A stretch of DNA of 13,868 bases from an uncultured Eubacteriales bacterium (GCA_900551415.1 URWB01000058.1:1-13868), one strand, 5' to 3'; shown: positions 1 to 7,000, numbered from the stretch's first letter. The notes: a model not told the origin generated them from the letters alone. Numbers and translations: made by a program.

Positions 1-1349
1 ATTATATCATTACGTCCAAATACACCATCGAAGCTCATGTAGGCAAACAGTTTTTTTACATTTTCTTTAGTGTTCTTGTTTGCGTTCAAACTGTTAATCG
101 CAGCTTCAATTAAAAGCTTTTCAGAAGCAATTAACACATTTTCTCCGTCAACTGCAACTTTTTTCGGGTCAATTAACACCTTTTCAATTGGAACTTTGTA
201 ATTCAGATTGTAGAGCGTAGCAAAAAATGATTTGGGTGTCGATCTGAAAATCGGCTCGACTTCGGGACGGTAATTGACCGCATGGCGATAATCTGCCTTG
301 ATCTTCTTGAATCCGCTGCCACGACGCTCCATAAAGTGCATACGGCTGAAAATATCAGCTATCACAGGATTGCGGCGTTTGGATGCTACATTGTCCATAT
401 CAAGCTCTTGTACGATAGAGCCATCAAACATACCGCCTGGGGAATATACTTCCATGCGGTTATCGAAAATATCAATGTGTACCTCGCTGCCGATCTCCAT
501 ATAGTCACGATGAATCAGCGCATTGACAATGACCTCATGTACTGCCTGTTCAGGGTATTCAGGCATCTCCACTCGTCCATTGCCGGTCTTTTTCCACCGT
601 TTCTTGGTATTGTTCTTAACGAACTCGGTGCCGTTCTGCAACAAAGATACCAATGAACCGCTGTATTCCTTATCGTCAAGTGCTTCCATAATGCCTGAGG
701 CTTTGTCCACGCCGTACCAACGGGTACAGAACAGGCGAGAGTGCCGCATCGGAGATTCATCCGCCAATAACACGCCTGCATTAGTCAGCATATTGTTTTC
801 ATCAACAAGATCAAAAGAAACAAAATCGGAATCCGTCAACTCTGTACCTGTTCTCATACGATAAACGGAGCGCAGCTTTGTAAAGGCAAGCGATTCAAAT
901 GAATAACGGGTAGAAAGGCTGTCAAATGACGTATTGCTTCCACGCAAAACAAGACGCTTCAAATCTACCGCACTTGCAGGGACGCTCTCATTGCCGATAC
1001 GAACATAGGCTATTCTATTACCATCGCCCGTGTAGTAATAAGGAGTTTCCTGTCCGGACGGAACTCGCAATACAACGAACTTTTTGCCGTCTTCGGCGTG
1101 AATTTCCAAAATCACTTGTGGTGCAGGATCCATTTTTGTTTTAATAGCTTCGCTAATTTTCTCTGATATGCCCTTTGCATCATCTAATCCGACAAGAACT
1201 TCATCGTTGGACACACCGAAAAACAATGCACCGCCGATTCCGTTAGCAAATGCGCTTACGCTTTTTAACCAACTTTTAGGCTTACGTTCTTCGAGCATTT
1301 CTTTCTTATCATATTCCGTAGCTTCGCCCATAAAATCAGATAATTTCAT
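1..1349 (-). CDS. AlbA_2 / ATPase-domain DNA-binding protein (3' end cut by window)
   Basis: The frame starts with ATG at 1349 and is open for 449 codons to the window edge, so the C-terminus is missing. A GAGGT lies 9 nt before the ATG. Residues about 11-128 look like a Schlafen-type AlbA_2 domain (ANGIGGALFFGVSND at 35-49; YVRIGNESVPAS near 115-126). Residues about 265-350 look like a GHKL-type HATPase_c_4 module: HEVIVNALIHRDY (271-283), SPGG (303-306) and ERRGSGF (341-347). A run of degenerate heptads (386-415) links to the start of what should be a C-terminal winged helix (FGRNDI at the edge). Families of this build are usually annotated as transcriptional regulators or ATP-binding proteins and are frequent in mobile islands of gut Firmicutes; the actual role is unknown. 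Base composition looks more AT-rich than the block to its right, consistent with transfer. Family is fairly certain, function is not. Confidence 0.85.
   Translation of the reverse strand, partial: MKLSDFMGEATEYDKKEMLEERKPKSWLKSVSAFANGIGGALFFGVSNDEVLVGLDDAKGISEKISEAIKTKMDPAPQVILEIHAEDGKKFVVLRVPSGQETPYYYTGDGNRIAYVRIGNESVPASAVDLKRLVLRGSNTSFDSLSTRYSFESLAFTKLRSVYRMRTGTELTDSDFVSFDLVDENNMLTNAGVLLADESPMRHSRLFCTRWYGVDKASGIMEALDDKEYSGSLVSLLQNGTEFVKNNTKKRWKKTGNGRVEMPEYPEQAVHEVIVNALIHRDYMEIGSEVHIDIFDNRMEVYSPGGMFDGSIVQELDMDNVASKRRNPVIADIFSRMHFMERRGSGFKKIKADYRHAVNYRPEVEPIFRSTPKSFFATLYNLNYKVPIEKVLIDPKKVAVDGENVLIASEKLLIEAAINSLNANKNTKENVKKLFAYMSFDGVFGRNDI
107..194 (-). repeat. Degenerate 21-bp (heptad) repeat inside the AlbA_2 gene
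   Basis: On the + strand the motif CAAYTRMAAS-like recurs at 107, 128, 149 and 170, an exact 21-bp period, with a further copy at 185 after 15 bp. It encodes successive units KVPIE, KVLIDPK, KVAVDGE, NVLIASE and KLLIEAA (residues 385-415). This is a short in-frame tandem repeat in the linker between the ATPase module and the C-terminal domain. Confidence 0.75.
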
Positions 1350-1376
1350 ATCGTTAATACCTCGTTTCCTTTCCCC

Positions 1377-1595
1377 TCATTCCTTCTTTTCCTTCGTTCT
1401 GATCTTATAAACTTTATACTTATTCTTACACGGAGGGCTGCAAAATACCGCACTCGGTCTGCTTGCCACAAAGGTCTGCAAACAATGCTTGCAGATACGA
1501 ATGGGTTTTTCCGTGTCGGTCAGCATAAAGCTGAGCATCATTTATATCCCAAGCATAGGGGAATGAAAATCCCACACAATCGTCGGCTTATCCAG
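1377..1595 (-). pseudogene. Remnant of a Cys-rich protein (DUF6076-like C-terminus)
   Basis: An open stretch of 54 codons (1541 to 1377) begins MMLSFMLTDTEKPIRICKHC and ends in a Lys-rich tail. It has two Cys pairs (CKHC and CSPPC) typical of a small zinc knuckle. I recognise this as resembling the C-terminal end of DUF6076-type proteins from clostridial mobile regions; that is recall, not a search. Directly upstream, the same frame continues with 17 plausible codons (1595-1545, containing TIVWDFHSPMLGI) after an in-frame TGA (1596-1598), and a TAA (1542-1544) separates them from the 54-codon stretch. The body of the gene is therefore absent or decayed. It stops 27 nt before the AlbA_2 start, so both may be parts of one degraded island. 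An intact short protein starting at 1541 cannot be excluded, but I see no good ribosome-binding site there. Confidence 0.55.
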
Positions 1596-1644
1596 TCACA
1601 ACCGCGATGATTTAAGGATTTTGCTTGTTTTCTTACCTCACCGC

Positions 1645-2202
1645 TCATCCGCGGTTTTTTCTTTGCTCCCACTCTTCCCGAAGCATGGAATAAACAAGAT
1701 TATCCCGATCGCTGCCATCGTAGATGTGATAGCCCTTGCGCTGCCGACCCTCATACACAAAGCCGCATTTTTCGATCACGCGCTGGGAGCGCTGATTATC
1801 CGGTCCTGTGCAGATCGCCAAAATAACGATTGGCTCCTTTTCCTGCGTGAACGCGTAGTCAATAACGGCCTTCGCCGCCTCTGTCATATAACCCTTGCCC
1901 CAAAAGGCCTTGCCGAGTGAATATCCCATTTCTCTGCTGGCAACATCCTCACGCCTTCTGTCCGGCTCTAAACCGATACTGCCCATAATTTTGCCGGTTC
2001 GCTTTTCGCGGATCGCCCAGACCTCGTGCGGCATGAACAGCTCCTTGATAATCTGTGCCGACTCCGCCTTGTCAGCATGCGGTTTCCAGCCCGCGTTCGG
2101 GCCGACCTCGGGGTCGCTGGCATATTCGTAAAGTCCTTCCACATCCTCCTCGGCCATCGTCCATGGCGTCAGCAGCAATCTTTCTGTTTCAATATTTCTC
2201 AT
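1645..2202 (-). CDS. GNAT-family N-acetyltransferase (RimJ/RimL-like)
   Basis: This 185-residue protein begins MRNIETERLLLTPWTMAEED, the usual opening of RimJ/RimL-type acetyltransferases. The acetyl-CoA-binding motif A is visible as GYSLGKAFWGKGYMTEA (93-109). It is followed by the C-terminal signature NQRSQRVIEKCGF (136-148). Such enzymes transfer acetyl groups from acetyl-CoA to N-terminal or side-chain amines; the substrate cannot be read from the sequence. AGAGGAGAAA lies 5 nt before the ATG. The gene starts 15 nt after the LTA-synthase stop, so it is probably the last gene of that operon. No convincing minus-strand terminator follows. Length is normal for the family. Confidence 0.9.
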   Translation of the reverse strand: MRNIETERLLLTPWTMAEEDVEGLYEYASDPEVGPNAGWKPHADKAESAQIIKELFMPHEVWAIREKRTGKIMGSIGLEPDRRREDVASREMGYSLGKAFWGKGYMTEAAKAVIDYAFTQEKEPIVILAICTGPDNQRSQRVIEKCGFVYEGRQRKGYHIYDGSDRDNLVYSMLREEWEQRKNRG

Positions 2203-2217
2203 GCGAATTTCTCCTCT

Positions 2218-4272
2218 CTATTCGGTGGTACTCAAAATTTCTCCGCTCTTGTTCTCAATCTGGCTGACCTTCATCTTATCCGCGTCGTTCGGATCAACAT
2301 CCTCCAAAAGTCCGAGCACGTTTTCGCCCAGATAGATGGTCTTGAGCTCCTTGCCGTTCAGCGTGACCTTGCTGTACTGCGTGAAATTCCTGCCCTTGAT
2401 GTAATATTTGTCTCCGATTTTGACGATTTCCTCGATAGAAATATCGTTGACGCCCATCTTCAGATTCGTCGGCTTGAACGGATTCTTGCCGCCGTAGATA
2501 TAGTATTTGCCGTAAAGCATGTCATAGCCAAGCGCCTTCAAATCCGCGAGATAGGTTTCGCTGTTCTTGTGGTTCTGCTGATAGGTAAAGATCGTGCCTA
2601 CCTGCATATCCAGCATGTCCATCACGTGCGCCGCGAGCTGATAGGCGTGGAGATTTTCGTCGTCCTTCGGCAGATTTATATTGTTCCAGATCAGATACTG
2701 CGTGCCGTAGAGATTGCCGCTTTCCAGATCATCCTCGGTCATATCCAGCGCAGGAATATGATCGCCGTACATCACGAGGACGGTCGGTTCCTCACGCTTG
2801 GCGAGCGTATCTGTCAGCTCCTTGATAAACTGATCCATCTCGTAAACCTGATTGACATAGTATTCATATTTCCACTTCAGCGCCTCCGTCGGCGCCGAGG
2901 TGACCTCAATCGCCGGATTTTGTATGATCTGCTGGGTTGGATACTTGCCATGTCCCTGCACCGATATCGTATAGATCATATCGCGCCCCTTTGTAGAATC
3001 CAGCGCGTCAGTAATGCAATCCGTCAGCACATAGTCCTTCGCCCAGTTCTTCGGCGTCTTTTCGACATTTTTCATGTATTCCACACTCGTGAAGGTGTCA
3101 AAGCCCATGTTCGAAAAAACGCTGTTGCGGTTGTAAAAGACTGCCCTGTGATTATGAATCGCGTGCGAGGTGTAGCCGAGACTGTCGAGGTCGTAGGCAA
3201 GGCTTTCTCCGGTTTTTTCTTTTAAGACCGACTTATACGGATATTCGCCCGGGCCGAAAAACTTTACTGACAGTCCGGTTAGCACTTCAAACTCCACGTT
3301 GGCGGTACCTGCCCCGCAGGCCGGTACGGTCAGCTCGCCCGAGGAATAGGTCTGCATCAGCTTGCGGAAGTTCGGGCATGGGTCCTGCGAAAGTGTGATG
3401 CTCTGAATCGTCATCGGATCGATGAAAGATTCCAGCTGCAAAAACAGGATGTTCGGATGCTGCTCGTCCTCATCCTTTTGGGTAAGCAGCATGGCGTTGT
3501 CATCACCGAGTTCTTTTTTGTCGAAGATAGAAAGAATTTCTTCTCTGCTGTATCCGTCCGGCTTGCTGATTCCAGTGTTCAGCCAGGTATTGACAAAGCA
3601 GTAGACCACACCGTAGTCTCGATAAGCATAGGCGAGGTTGCCGAAGAAAGTCTGCACAATGCCTGTCTTAATCACAAAGGAGGATGACAGGAAGGTGAAG
3701 ACGATGACCAAAATCACCGCGACCAGATTGCGCTTGCGTTTCACGCCGTCTCTTTTTTGCGGTCCCTTGATAAAAAGCAGCACCAGCAGGCCGACAGCGA
3801 TCAGCACCGCTGCAATCGCACCCGCGATTTCAAGCTTGCTGAGGTAATTGGTCACGATGGTCAGTCCGTCATTGAGATTGCTCAGATCCTTTACGGTGAA
3901 CGGCGTCATGCGCTGTGTCAGGATCACGCCGTTGATGATGCCGATGCCCAGCCAGAAAATTGAAACAATGGTAAAGAAAAAAACTCTCCGTTTGAACAAC
4001 GATGCCAGCACTAAGGTCGCGTAGAGAATCAAGGCGTTATATAAAAAGACCAGCGGGCTGTGCACCATAAAGGACAGTCCGCCAAAGATTCCCACTGTCG
4101 GAAACCTGCCGAGCGTTTCAATCACCAGATTCAAGAGCAGCGCCCAGACGCCGGCGCAGACAAAACTGTTGCGATAGAACTTCCGTCTGTCCATGGTTTC
4201 CACTTCGCGAATGGTTTCTTCTACTTTTCGGTCCAGCTTTTCAAATTTATCAAATCTTTCAAATTTATCCAT
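2218..4272 (-). CDS. LTA synthase family membrane sulfatase-fold protein
   Basis: The 684-residue protein has about five N-terminal membrane segments (near 35-55, 62-92, 97-118, 148-168 and 182-205), then a large extracellular alkaline-phosphatase/sulfatase-fold domain. Expected LtaS active-site features are present: NILFLQLESF (274-283, Glu281 as metal ligand), the nucleophile Thr323 in GAGTANVEF, HNH (373-375), QGHG (439-442) and GDH (503-505). A C-terminal segment of about 80 residues (KIGDKYYIKGRNFTQYSKV region) looks like an IPT/Ig-like domain added after the catalytic part. Family members polymerise glycerol phosphate from phosphatidylglycerol on the outer membrane face or modify other envelope polymers; which one applies here is not determined. 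A GGAAGGGG Shine-Dalgarno precedes the ATG, 15 nt after the rsmA stop. The first 18 residues carry a six-residue KFERFD/KFEKLD repeat. Confidence 0.9.
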   Translation of the reverse strand: MDKFERFDKFEKLDRKVEETIREVETMDRRKFYRNSFVCAGVWALLLNLVIETLGRFPTVGIFGGLSFMVHSPLVFLYNALILYATLVLASLFKRRVFFFTIVSIFWLGIGIINGVILTQRMTPFTVKDLSNLNDGLTIVTNYLSKLEIAGAIAAVLIAVGLLVLLFIKGPQKRDGVKRKRNLVAVILVIVFTFLSSSFVIKTGIVQTFFGNLAYAYRDYGVVYCFVNTWLNTGISKPDGYSREEILSIFDKKELGDDNAMLLTQKDEDEQHPNILFLQLESFIDPMTIQSITLSQDPCPNFRKLMQTYSSGELTVPACGAGTANVEFEVLTGLSVKFFGPGEYPYKSVLKEKTGESLAYDLDSLGYTSHAIHNHRAVFYNRNSVFSNMGFDTFTSVEYMKNVEKTPKNWAKDYVLTDCITDALDSTKGRDMIYTISVQGHGKYPTQQIIQNPAIEVTSAPTEALKWKYEYYVNQVYEMDQFIKELTDTLAKREEPTVLVMYGDHIPALDMTEDDLESGNLYGTQYLIWNNINLPKDDENLHAYQLAAHVMDMLDMQVGTIFTYQQNHKNSETYLADLKALGYDMLYGKYYIYGGKNPFKPTNLKMGVNDISIEEIVKIGDKYYIKGRNFTQYSKVTLNGKELKTIYLGENVLGLLEDVDPNDADKMKVSQIENKSGEILSTTE

Positions 4273-4287
4273 CCGTTTCCCCTTCCG

Positions 4288-5175
4288 CTATTTGCGTAAT
4301 CTTTCCGCGACTTCGTTCGCGAGCCGCGCGAATTCTTCCAAATCCAAAGTTTCTGCCCTTCTTACCGGATCAATGCCCGCCCCTGCGAGGGAGTCCCCTA
4401 CAATTTGTTTCGTAATCTGTTCCACACCCATCAACGCGTTGGAGAGGGTTTTGCGACGCTGCCCAAACCCCGCCTTGACGCAGCGAAAAAACATTTCCCC
4501 ATCCAAAAGCGTCACCGGCGGCTCGCTTCGCCTATCCAGACGCAGTACCGCCGAGTCCACCTTCGGCTGCGGCACGAAGCAGCTCGCCGGCACCGTAACA
4601 ACATTCTCCACTTCACAGTAATACTGCACTGCCACAGAGAGTGCGCCGTAGGCTTTGGTACCCGGCAGCGCGCGCATGCGTTCCGCGACCTCCTTCTGCA
4701 TCATAACGGTGATGCTGTCCGCCGCGACACCGTCCTCCAAGAGCTTCATGATGATCGGCGTTGTAATATAGTACGGCAGATTGCCGATGACGCGCACATG
4801 CGCAAGCGGCATGTCTGCCGCCTCAGCTTCCGCTTTTTTTGCTTCAATCAGCGTATTGAGATCCGTTTTGAGGATATCCTGATTGACAATCTCGATATTG
4901 TCCGCCTCCCGCAGGGTTTCCCCCAGAATCGGAATGAGATTCTGGTCAATCTCGACGGCGATGACCTTCTGCGCGCGCTGCGCCGCTTCCCAGGTCAGCA
5001 CCCCGATCCCGGGTCCGATCTCAATCACCAGATCCCGCGGTCCGATGCCCGCGCCCTCGATAATCTCATCGATGATGTTTTTATCTGTCAAAAAATTCTG
5101 TCCAAGGCTTTTGGACAGCCGAAATCCATATTTCTCTTTAATCTCCCGAATGGTCGATGGTGCGTATAGCTTCAT
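4288..5175 (-). CDS. rsmA: 16S rRNA (adenine1518-N6/adenine1519-N6) dimethyltransferase
   Basis: RsmA/KsgA dimethylates the two adjacent adenines in the 3' terminal hairpin of 16S rRNA during late 30S assembly, using SAM. The 295-residue product shows SKSLGQNFLTD (21-31), the SAM-binding EIGPGIGVLT (52-61), the acidic end of strand 2 (VIAVEID, 71-77) and the catalytic NLPYY (132-136). I chose the ATG at 5175 (MKLYAPSTIREI) because AGAGGA lies just upstream and the length fits the family. The frame is open to an ATG at 5262, but those extra 29 residues have no family counterpart. The gene overlaps the end of rnmV by 38 nt, a common pairing in Bacillota that joins 16S modification with 5S maturation. 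Confidence 0.96.
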   Translation of the reverse strand: MKLYAPSTIREIKEKYGFRLSKSLGQNFLTDKNIIDEIIEGAGIGPRDLVIEIGPGIGVLTWEAAQRAQKVIAVEIDQNLIPILGETLREADNIEIVNQDILKTDLNTLIEAKKAEAEAADMPLAHVRVIGNLPYYITTPIIMKLLEDGVAADSITVMMQKEVAERMRALPGTKAYGALSVAVQYYCEVENVVTVPASCFVPQPKVDSAVLRLDRRSEPPVTLLDGEMFFRCVKAGFGQRRKTLSNALMGVEQITKQIVGDSLAGAGIDPVRRAETLDLEEFARLANEVAERLRK

Positions 5176-5707
5176 AGAATTCCTCTTTTCTGATTCCGAA
5201 TTGATTGAGTTTGCCGCGGAGTCCTCTGGCGTTCGCGTAGCCGATCCCGAGAACCTGTCCAAGTTTTTCTCTGCGCTGTTTGGAATCCGCGCCGCCGCTA
5301 AGCCCCGCAGCGAACAGGTCTTCGGCGGTATACAAATCCGCCTCCCCTGCGCCCTCCTTGCGGAAGGTCGCGTGCGCCTTCTCGATCGCTTCCAAAATAG
5401 CCTCCGGCTCCGCGTTTTCGATGCCGATATCGTCTTTTTTTTGCGCGTATTCGCGCGAAAGGAATGCCTGCTTCGCGTCCGGGAACTGTTTCGTCAATCG
5501 TCTGCGGATTTCTTCGCCGGCGTAGTCCGGATCGGTAAAGATGATGATGCCTTTTTCCCGATAGGCCTTTTCAATCAGCGCCCAAGTCTCGCGCCGAATC
5601 CCAAATCCATGCGTTTCAATTGTCAGTCCGTCGATGGCGCGTTTCACCGCCGCGGTGTCATCTCTGCCCTCCACGACGATCACTTCCTCAATTTTTCGTT
5701 TTTCCAT
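5138..5707 (-). CDS. rnmV: Ribonuclease M5 (5S rRNA maturation)
   Basis: RNase M5 cleaves the 5S rRNA precursor on both sides, with ribosomal protein L18 as cofactor in Bacillus. The 189-residue protein begins MEKRKIEEVIVVEGRDD: the TOPRIM glutamate motif VVEGRDD is at 11-17, and the second acidic motif FTDPDYAGE (57-65) supplies the DxD pair. The C-terminal half (TAEDLFAAGLSGG...LGIGYANARGLRGKLNQFGI) matches the M5-specific domain. Length is standard. The start overlaps the end of divIC by 20 nt and the gene end overlaps rsmA, so all three are probably co-transcribed and translationally coupled. The Shine-Dalgarno (AGAGGA) sits somewhat far from the ATG, about 12 nt. Confidence 0.95.
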   Translation of the reverse strand: MEKRKIEEVIVVEGRDDTAAVKRAIDGLTIETHGFGIRRETWALIEKAYREKGIIIFTDPDYAGEEIRRRLTKQFPDAKQAFLSREYAQKKDDIGIENAEPEAILEAIEKAHATFRKEGAGEADLYTAEDLFAAGLSGGADSKQRREKLGQVLGIGYANARGLRGKLNQFGIRKEEFYEAIRTIDHSGD

Positions 5708-6173
5708 CTGTATTTTGATCCTCTGTCTGCTTCGTATCGTCTGTGCCGCTGTCGTTCCTGGTCTTACCGGTCTGTTTTTCCTCGTTGAACGCGAACAAAA
5801 GCTCCTGTGGCTTTACCAGCTTTAAGTCGCGTCTTGCCTGATTTTCGATATATTCCGGCAGCTTGACATTTTCGTATTCCATCTCAAGCGTTTCTTTTTT
5901 GTGCGTGAGCTCGTCATTCTTGGCGGCAACCTCTTTTTTTTCTCCCTGCAGCTGCACAATTTTGACCGCGGACACCACAAAGGAGATCCCGATCACCAAA
6001 ACGAGCGCGAAGAGCGCCATCCGCATGTAATTGATCCTGATCTTCTTTTTTCGCGTTCCCGCTTTTTTTTGTCTGGCAATCTCCAATCGCTCGCGGCGCG
6101 CGTCCTGTGCCTGCGGGATGTTGATTACGCGGTTGTTCTTTTCAAACTCATGGAGTCTGCTTTTTTTTGCCAT
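5688..6173 (-). CDS. divIC: Septum formation initiator family protein (FtsB/DivIC-like)
   Basis: This bitopic membrane protein of the divisome would partner with FtsL and DivIB at the septum. The 161-residue protein has a basic cytoplasmic N-terminus (1-48, many Lys/Arg), one transmembrane segment (about 51-70), a coiled-coil region (about 72-103, QGEKKEVAAKNDELTHKKET) and then the conserved extracellular turn YIENQARRDLKLVKPQE (108-124). After residue 130 there is a polar Asp/Thr/Lys/Asn-rich tail of about 30 residues that is not a conserved part of the family. AGAAGG precedes the ATG. Position after yabP-yabQ is the same as in Bacillus. A sigma-A-type promoter inside yabQ probably drives it in vegetative cells. 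Confidence 0.92.
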   Translation of the reverse strand: MAKKSRLHEFEKNNRVINIPQAQDARRERLEIARQKKAGTRKKKIRINYMRMALFALVLVIGISFVVSAVKIVQLQGEKKEVAAKNDELTHKKETLEMEYENVKLPEYIENQARRDLKLVKPQELLFAFNEEKQTGKTRNDSGTDDTKQTEDQNTDGKTKN

Positions 6174-6243
6174 GCGTATCCCTTCTGTCCTGCGTTGTGT
6201 ATGCCGCAGCAGTTTTATCTTCTCATTTGTCCAAACGCGGAGG

Positions 6244-6352
6244 GCTCTGCCTTCATTTTCGCTTTGTCAATCGCCTTCGCCCGGCCACCTGGTTTATATC
6301 TTTTTTGTCTGTGCCTTTGGCTTGCCAATGACTGTGCAAGGACATTGTACCA
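6244..6352 (-). repeat. Second copy of the ~110-bp interspersed repeat, within the yabQ 3' end
   Basis: The minus-strand reading starts TGGTACAATGTCCTTGCACAG (20 of 21 identical to the copy at the window end). It continues with scattered identity (ATTG.C.AGC, CAG.TG.CC) and ends with GCGATTG and TGAAGGCAGAGC, again matching. Overall spacing is 109 nt against 111 nt. It encodes the yabQ C-terminus from Gly91 and reaches 9 nt past its stop. Confidence 0.6.
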
Positions 6353-6621
6353 CAAAAAGTTTTTTTGTACAACCAAAGCCCGCTTCCAAACGCGCAAATA
6401 CTAAAAAATGTCACTTTTCCGTAATCCGCGGCATAGAGAAACTCTCCGCTCAAAAAACCGATACACAGGAAACAGAATATTTCCGACGCCCATCGCTTCT
6501 GCCTCTGCCAGCCGCGCAGCGCGGCAAAGGCTTCAAAAATATCATAGACCAGCCCCGCGGCCGCCCCCGCACTGCCCATGACGCCCAAAATCGTCAGCTG
6601 GCTTTGAATCAGCTCACTCAT
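6253..6621 (-). CDS. yabQ: Spore cortex biosynthesis protein YabQ-like membrane protein
   Basis: In Bacillus YabQ is a forespore-envelope membrane protein needed for the cortex. Here a 122-residue protein starts MSELIQSQLTILGVMG, with three hydrophobic segments (about 8-28, 44-64 and 70-86) and the YDIFEAFAALRGW turn between the first two, which fits the family. I chose the ATG at 6621 because it overlaps the yabP stop as ATGAGTGA, a coupling arrangement; a longer frame to 6684 lies wholly inside yabP. The protein is shorter than the Bacillus one. The last 32 residues (from Gly91) are hydrophilic and are encoded by a roughly 110-bp repeat that also occurs upstream of gdpP, so the C-terminus may be repeat-derived. 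A promoter overlaps the same region. Confidence 0.82.
   Translation of the reverse strand: MSELIQSQLTILGVMGSAGAAAGLVYDIFEAFAALRGWQRQKRWASEIFCFLCIGFLSGEFLYAADYGKVTFFSICAFGSGLWLYKKTFCGTMSLHSHWQAKGTDKKDINQVAGRRRLTKRK
6344..6372 (-). promoter_or_regulatory. Sigma-A-type promoter inside yabQ, reading into divIC-rnmV-rsmA
   Basis: Minus-strand TTGTAC (6372-6367), a 17-nt spacer ending in TGG, then TACAAT (6349-6344): near-consensus -35 and -10 with optimal spacing and an extended -10. Expected start near 6337, about 160 nt before the divIC ATG. It lets the essential vegetative genes be expressed independently of the sporulation genes yabP and yabQ. Confidence 0.65.
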
Positions 6622-6889
6622 TGCGGAATTTCGCGTGCAGTGCCCGCAAGCGCTTGCCGGCCTTTTGCTTCTTCGGTTCCACATAAGCGAACGCGCAGAT
6701 GATGCCGCTCACAATCAAAACACCCTCCGCCAAATCCAGCTTCTCTATATGCAGCCCCGATCCGCTGATCTCGACCGCCCCCTCCTTAAGATTCGCCCAT
6801 AGCGTTTCCTCATCGAAGGCATCCACGTCAATCACCTGATTGATCGTCATTCTCTCGCGATTTTCCAAATATATGCTCTGCTGCTCCAT
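6614..6889 (-). CDS. yabP: Sporulation protein YabP
   Basis: YabP is a small sporulation protein (made in the mother cell in Bacillus) that works with YabQ in spore-envelope assembly. The 91-residue product starts MEQQSIYLENRERMTINQVIDVD and shows the family pattern: a central beta-rich stretch (VDAFDEETLWANLKEGAVEI, then SGSGLHIEKLDLAEGVLIVSG) and a hydrophobic strand with a basic tail (FAYVEPKKQKAGKR). The start at 6889 is fixed by an excellent AGGAGGT six nt upstream. The frame stays open to 7057, but those codons are intergenic. A TATAAT within a 20-bp palindrome lies 31-36 nt upstream. The 3' end overlaps yabQ. Confidence 0.88.
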   Translation of the reverse strand: MEQQSIYLENRERMTINQVIDVDAFDEETLWANLKEGAVEISGSGLHIEKLDLAEGVLIVSGIICAFAYVEPKKQKAGKRLRALHAKFRNE

Positions 6890-6919
6890 AGCGCTACCTC
6901 CTGCCGCTGTCTTTGCTTC

Positions 6920-6944
6920 ATTATATTTTCCCGGGAAAATATTC
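6920..6944 (-). promoter_or_regulatory. 20-bp palindrome overlapping a TATAAT upstream of yabP
   Basis: ATATTTTCCCGGGAAAATAT (6923-6942) is a perfect 20-bp palindrome. On the minus strand its right edge forms TATAAT (6925-6920), 31-36 nt before the yabP ATG. GAATATT (6944-6938), similar to a sigma-E -35, is at its left edge, but the spacing to the -10 (10 nt) is short for sigma-E. A dimeric operator over a promoter is the simplest reading. Confidence 0.5.
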
Positions 6945-7000
6945 ATGCGTGCTTTTTTTGCGGCATCCGGCTTTACGCAGAGCGCGCCAATGCAAAAGGC

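Noticed and set aside
1378..1644. Terminator for the core operon after the GNAT gene
   Set aside because: I looked for a GC-rich stem followed by a T-run on the minus strand and found only 4-5 bp stems without U-tracts.
1641..1660. CCGC-N6-GCGG followed by six T on the + strand, looking like a terminator
   Set aside because: It has only a 4-bp stem and is oriented for + strand transcription, where I see no gene to end; on the minus strand the T-run precedes the stem.
2026..3225. A 399-codon open frame on the + strand
   Set aside because: It lies opposite the LTA-synthase and GNAT genes, which have clear motifs and ribosome-binding sites; the + frame has no recognisable domain and is an antisense shadow.
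5176..5262. Upstream start for rsmA at 5262
   Set aside because: The added 29 residues lie inside rnmV, have no RsmA counterpart, and the ATG at 5175 has AGAGGA in place.
4405..5788. Long + strand open frames of 254 and 301 codons
   Set aside because: They are antisense to rsmA and rnmV, whose catalytic motifs are intact; the + products are His/Arg- or Ser-rich and featureless.
6920..6944. Consensus sigma-E promoter for yabP
   Set aside because: GAATATT and AATATAAT resemble the two boxes, but the 10-nt spacing is shorter than sigma-E promoters use, so I report only a palindrome with a TATAAT.
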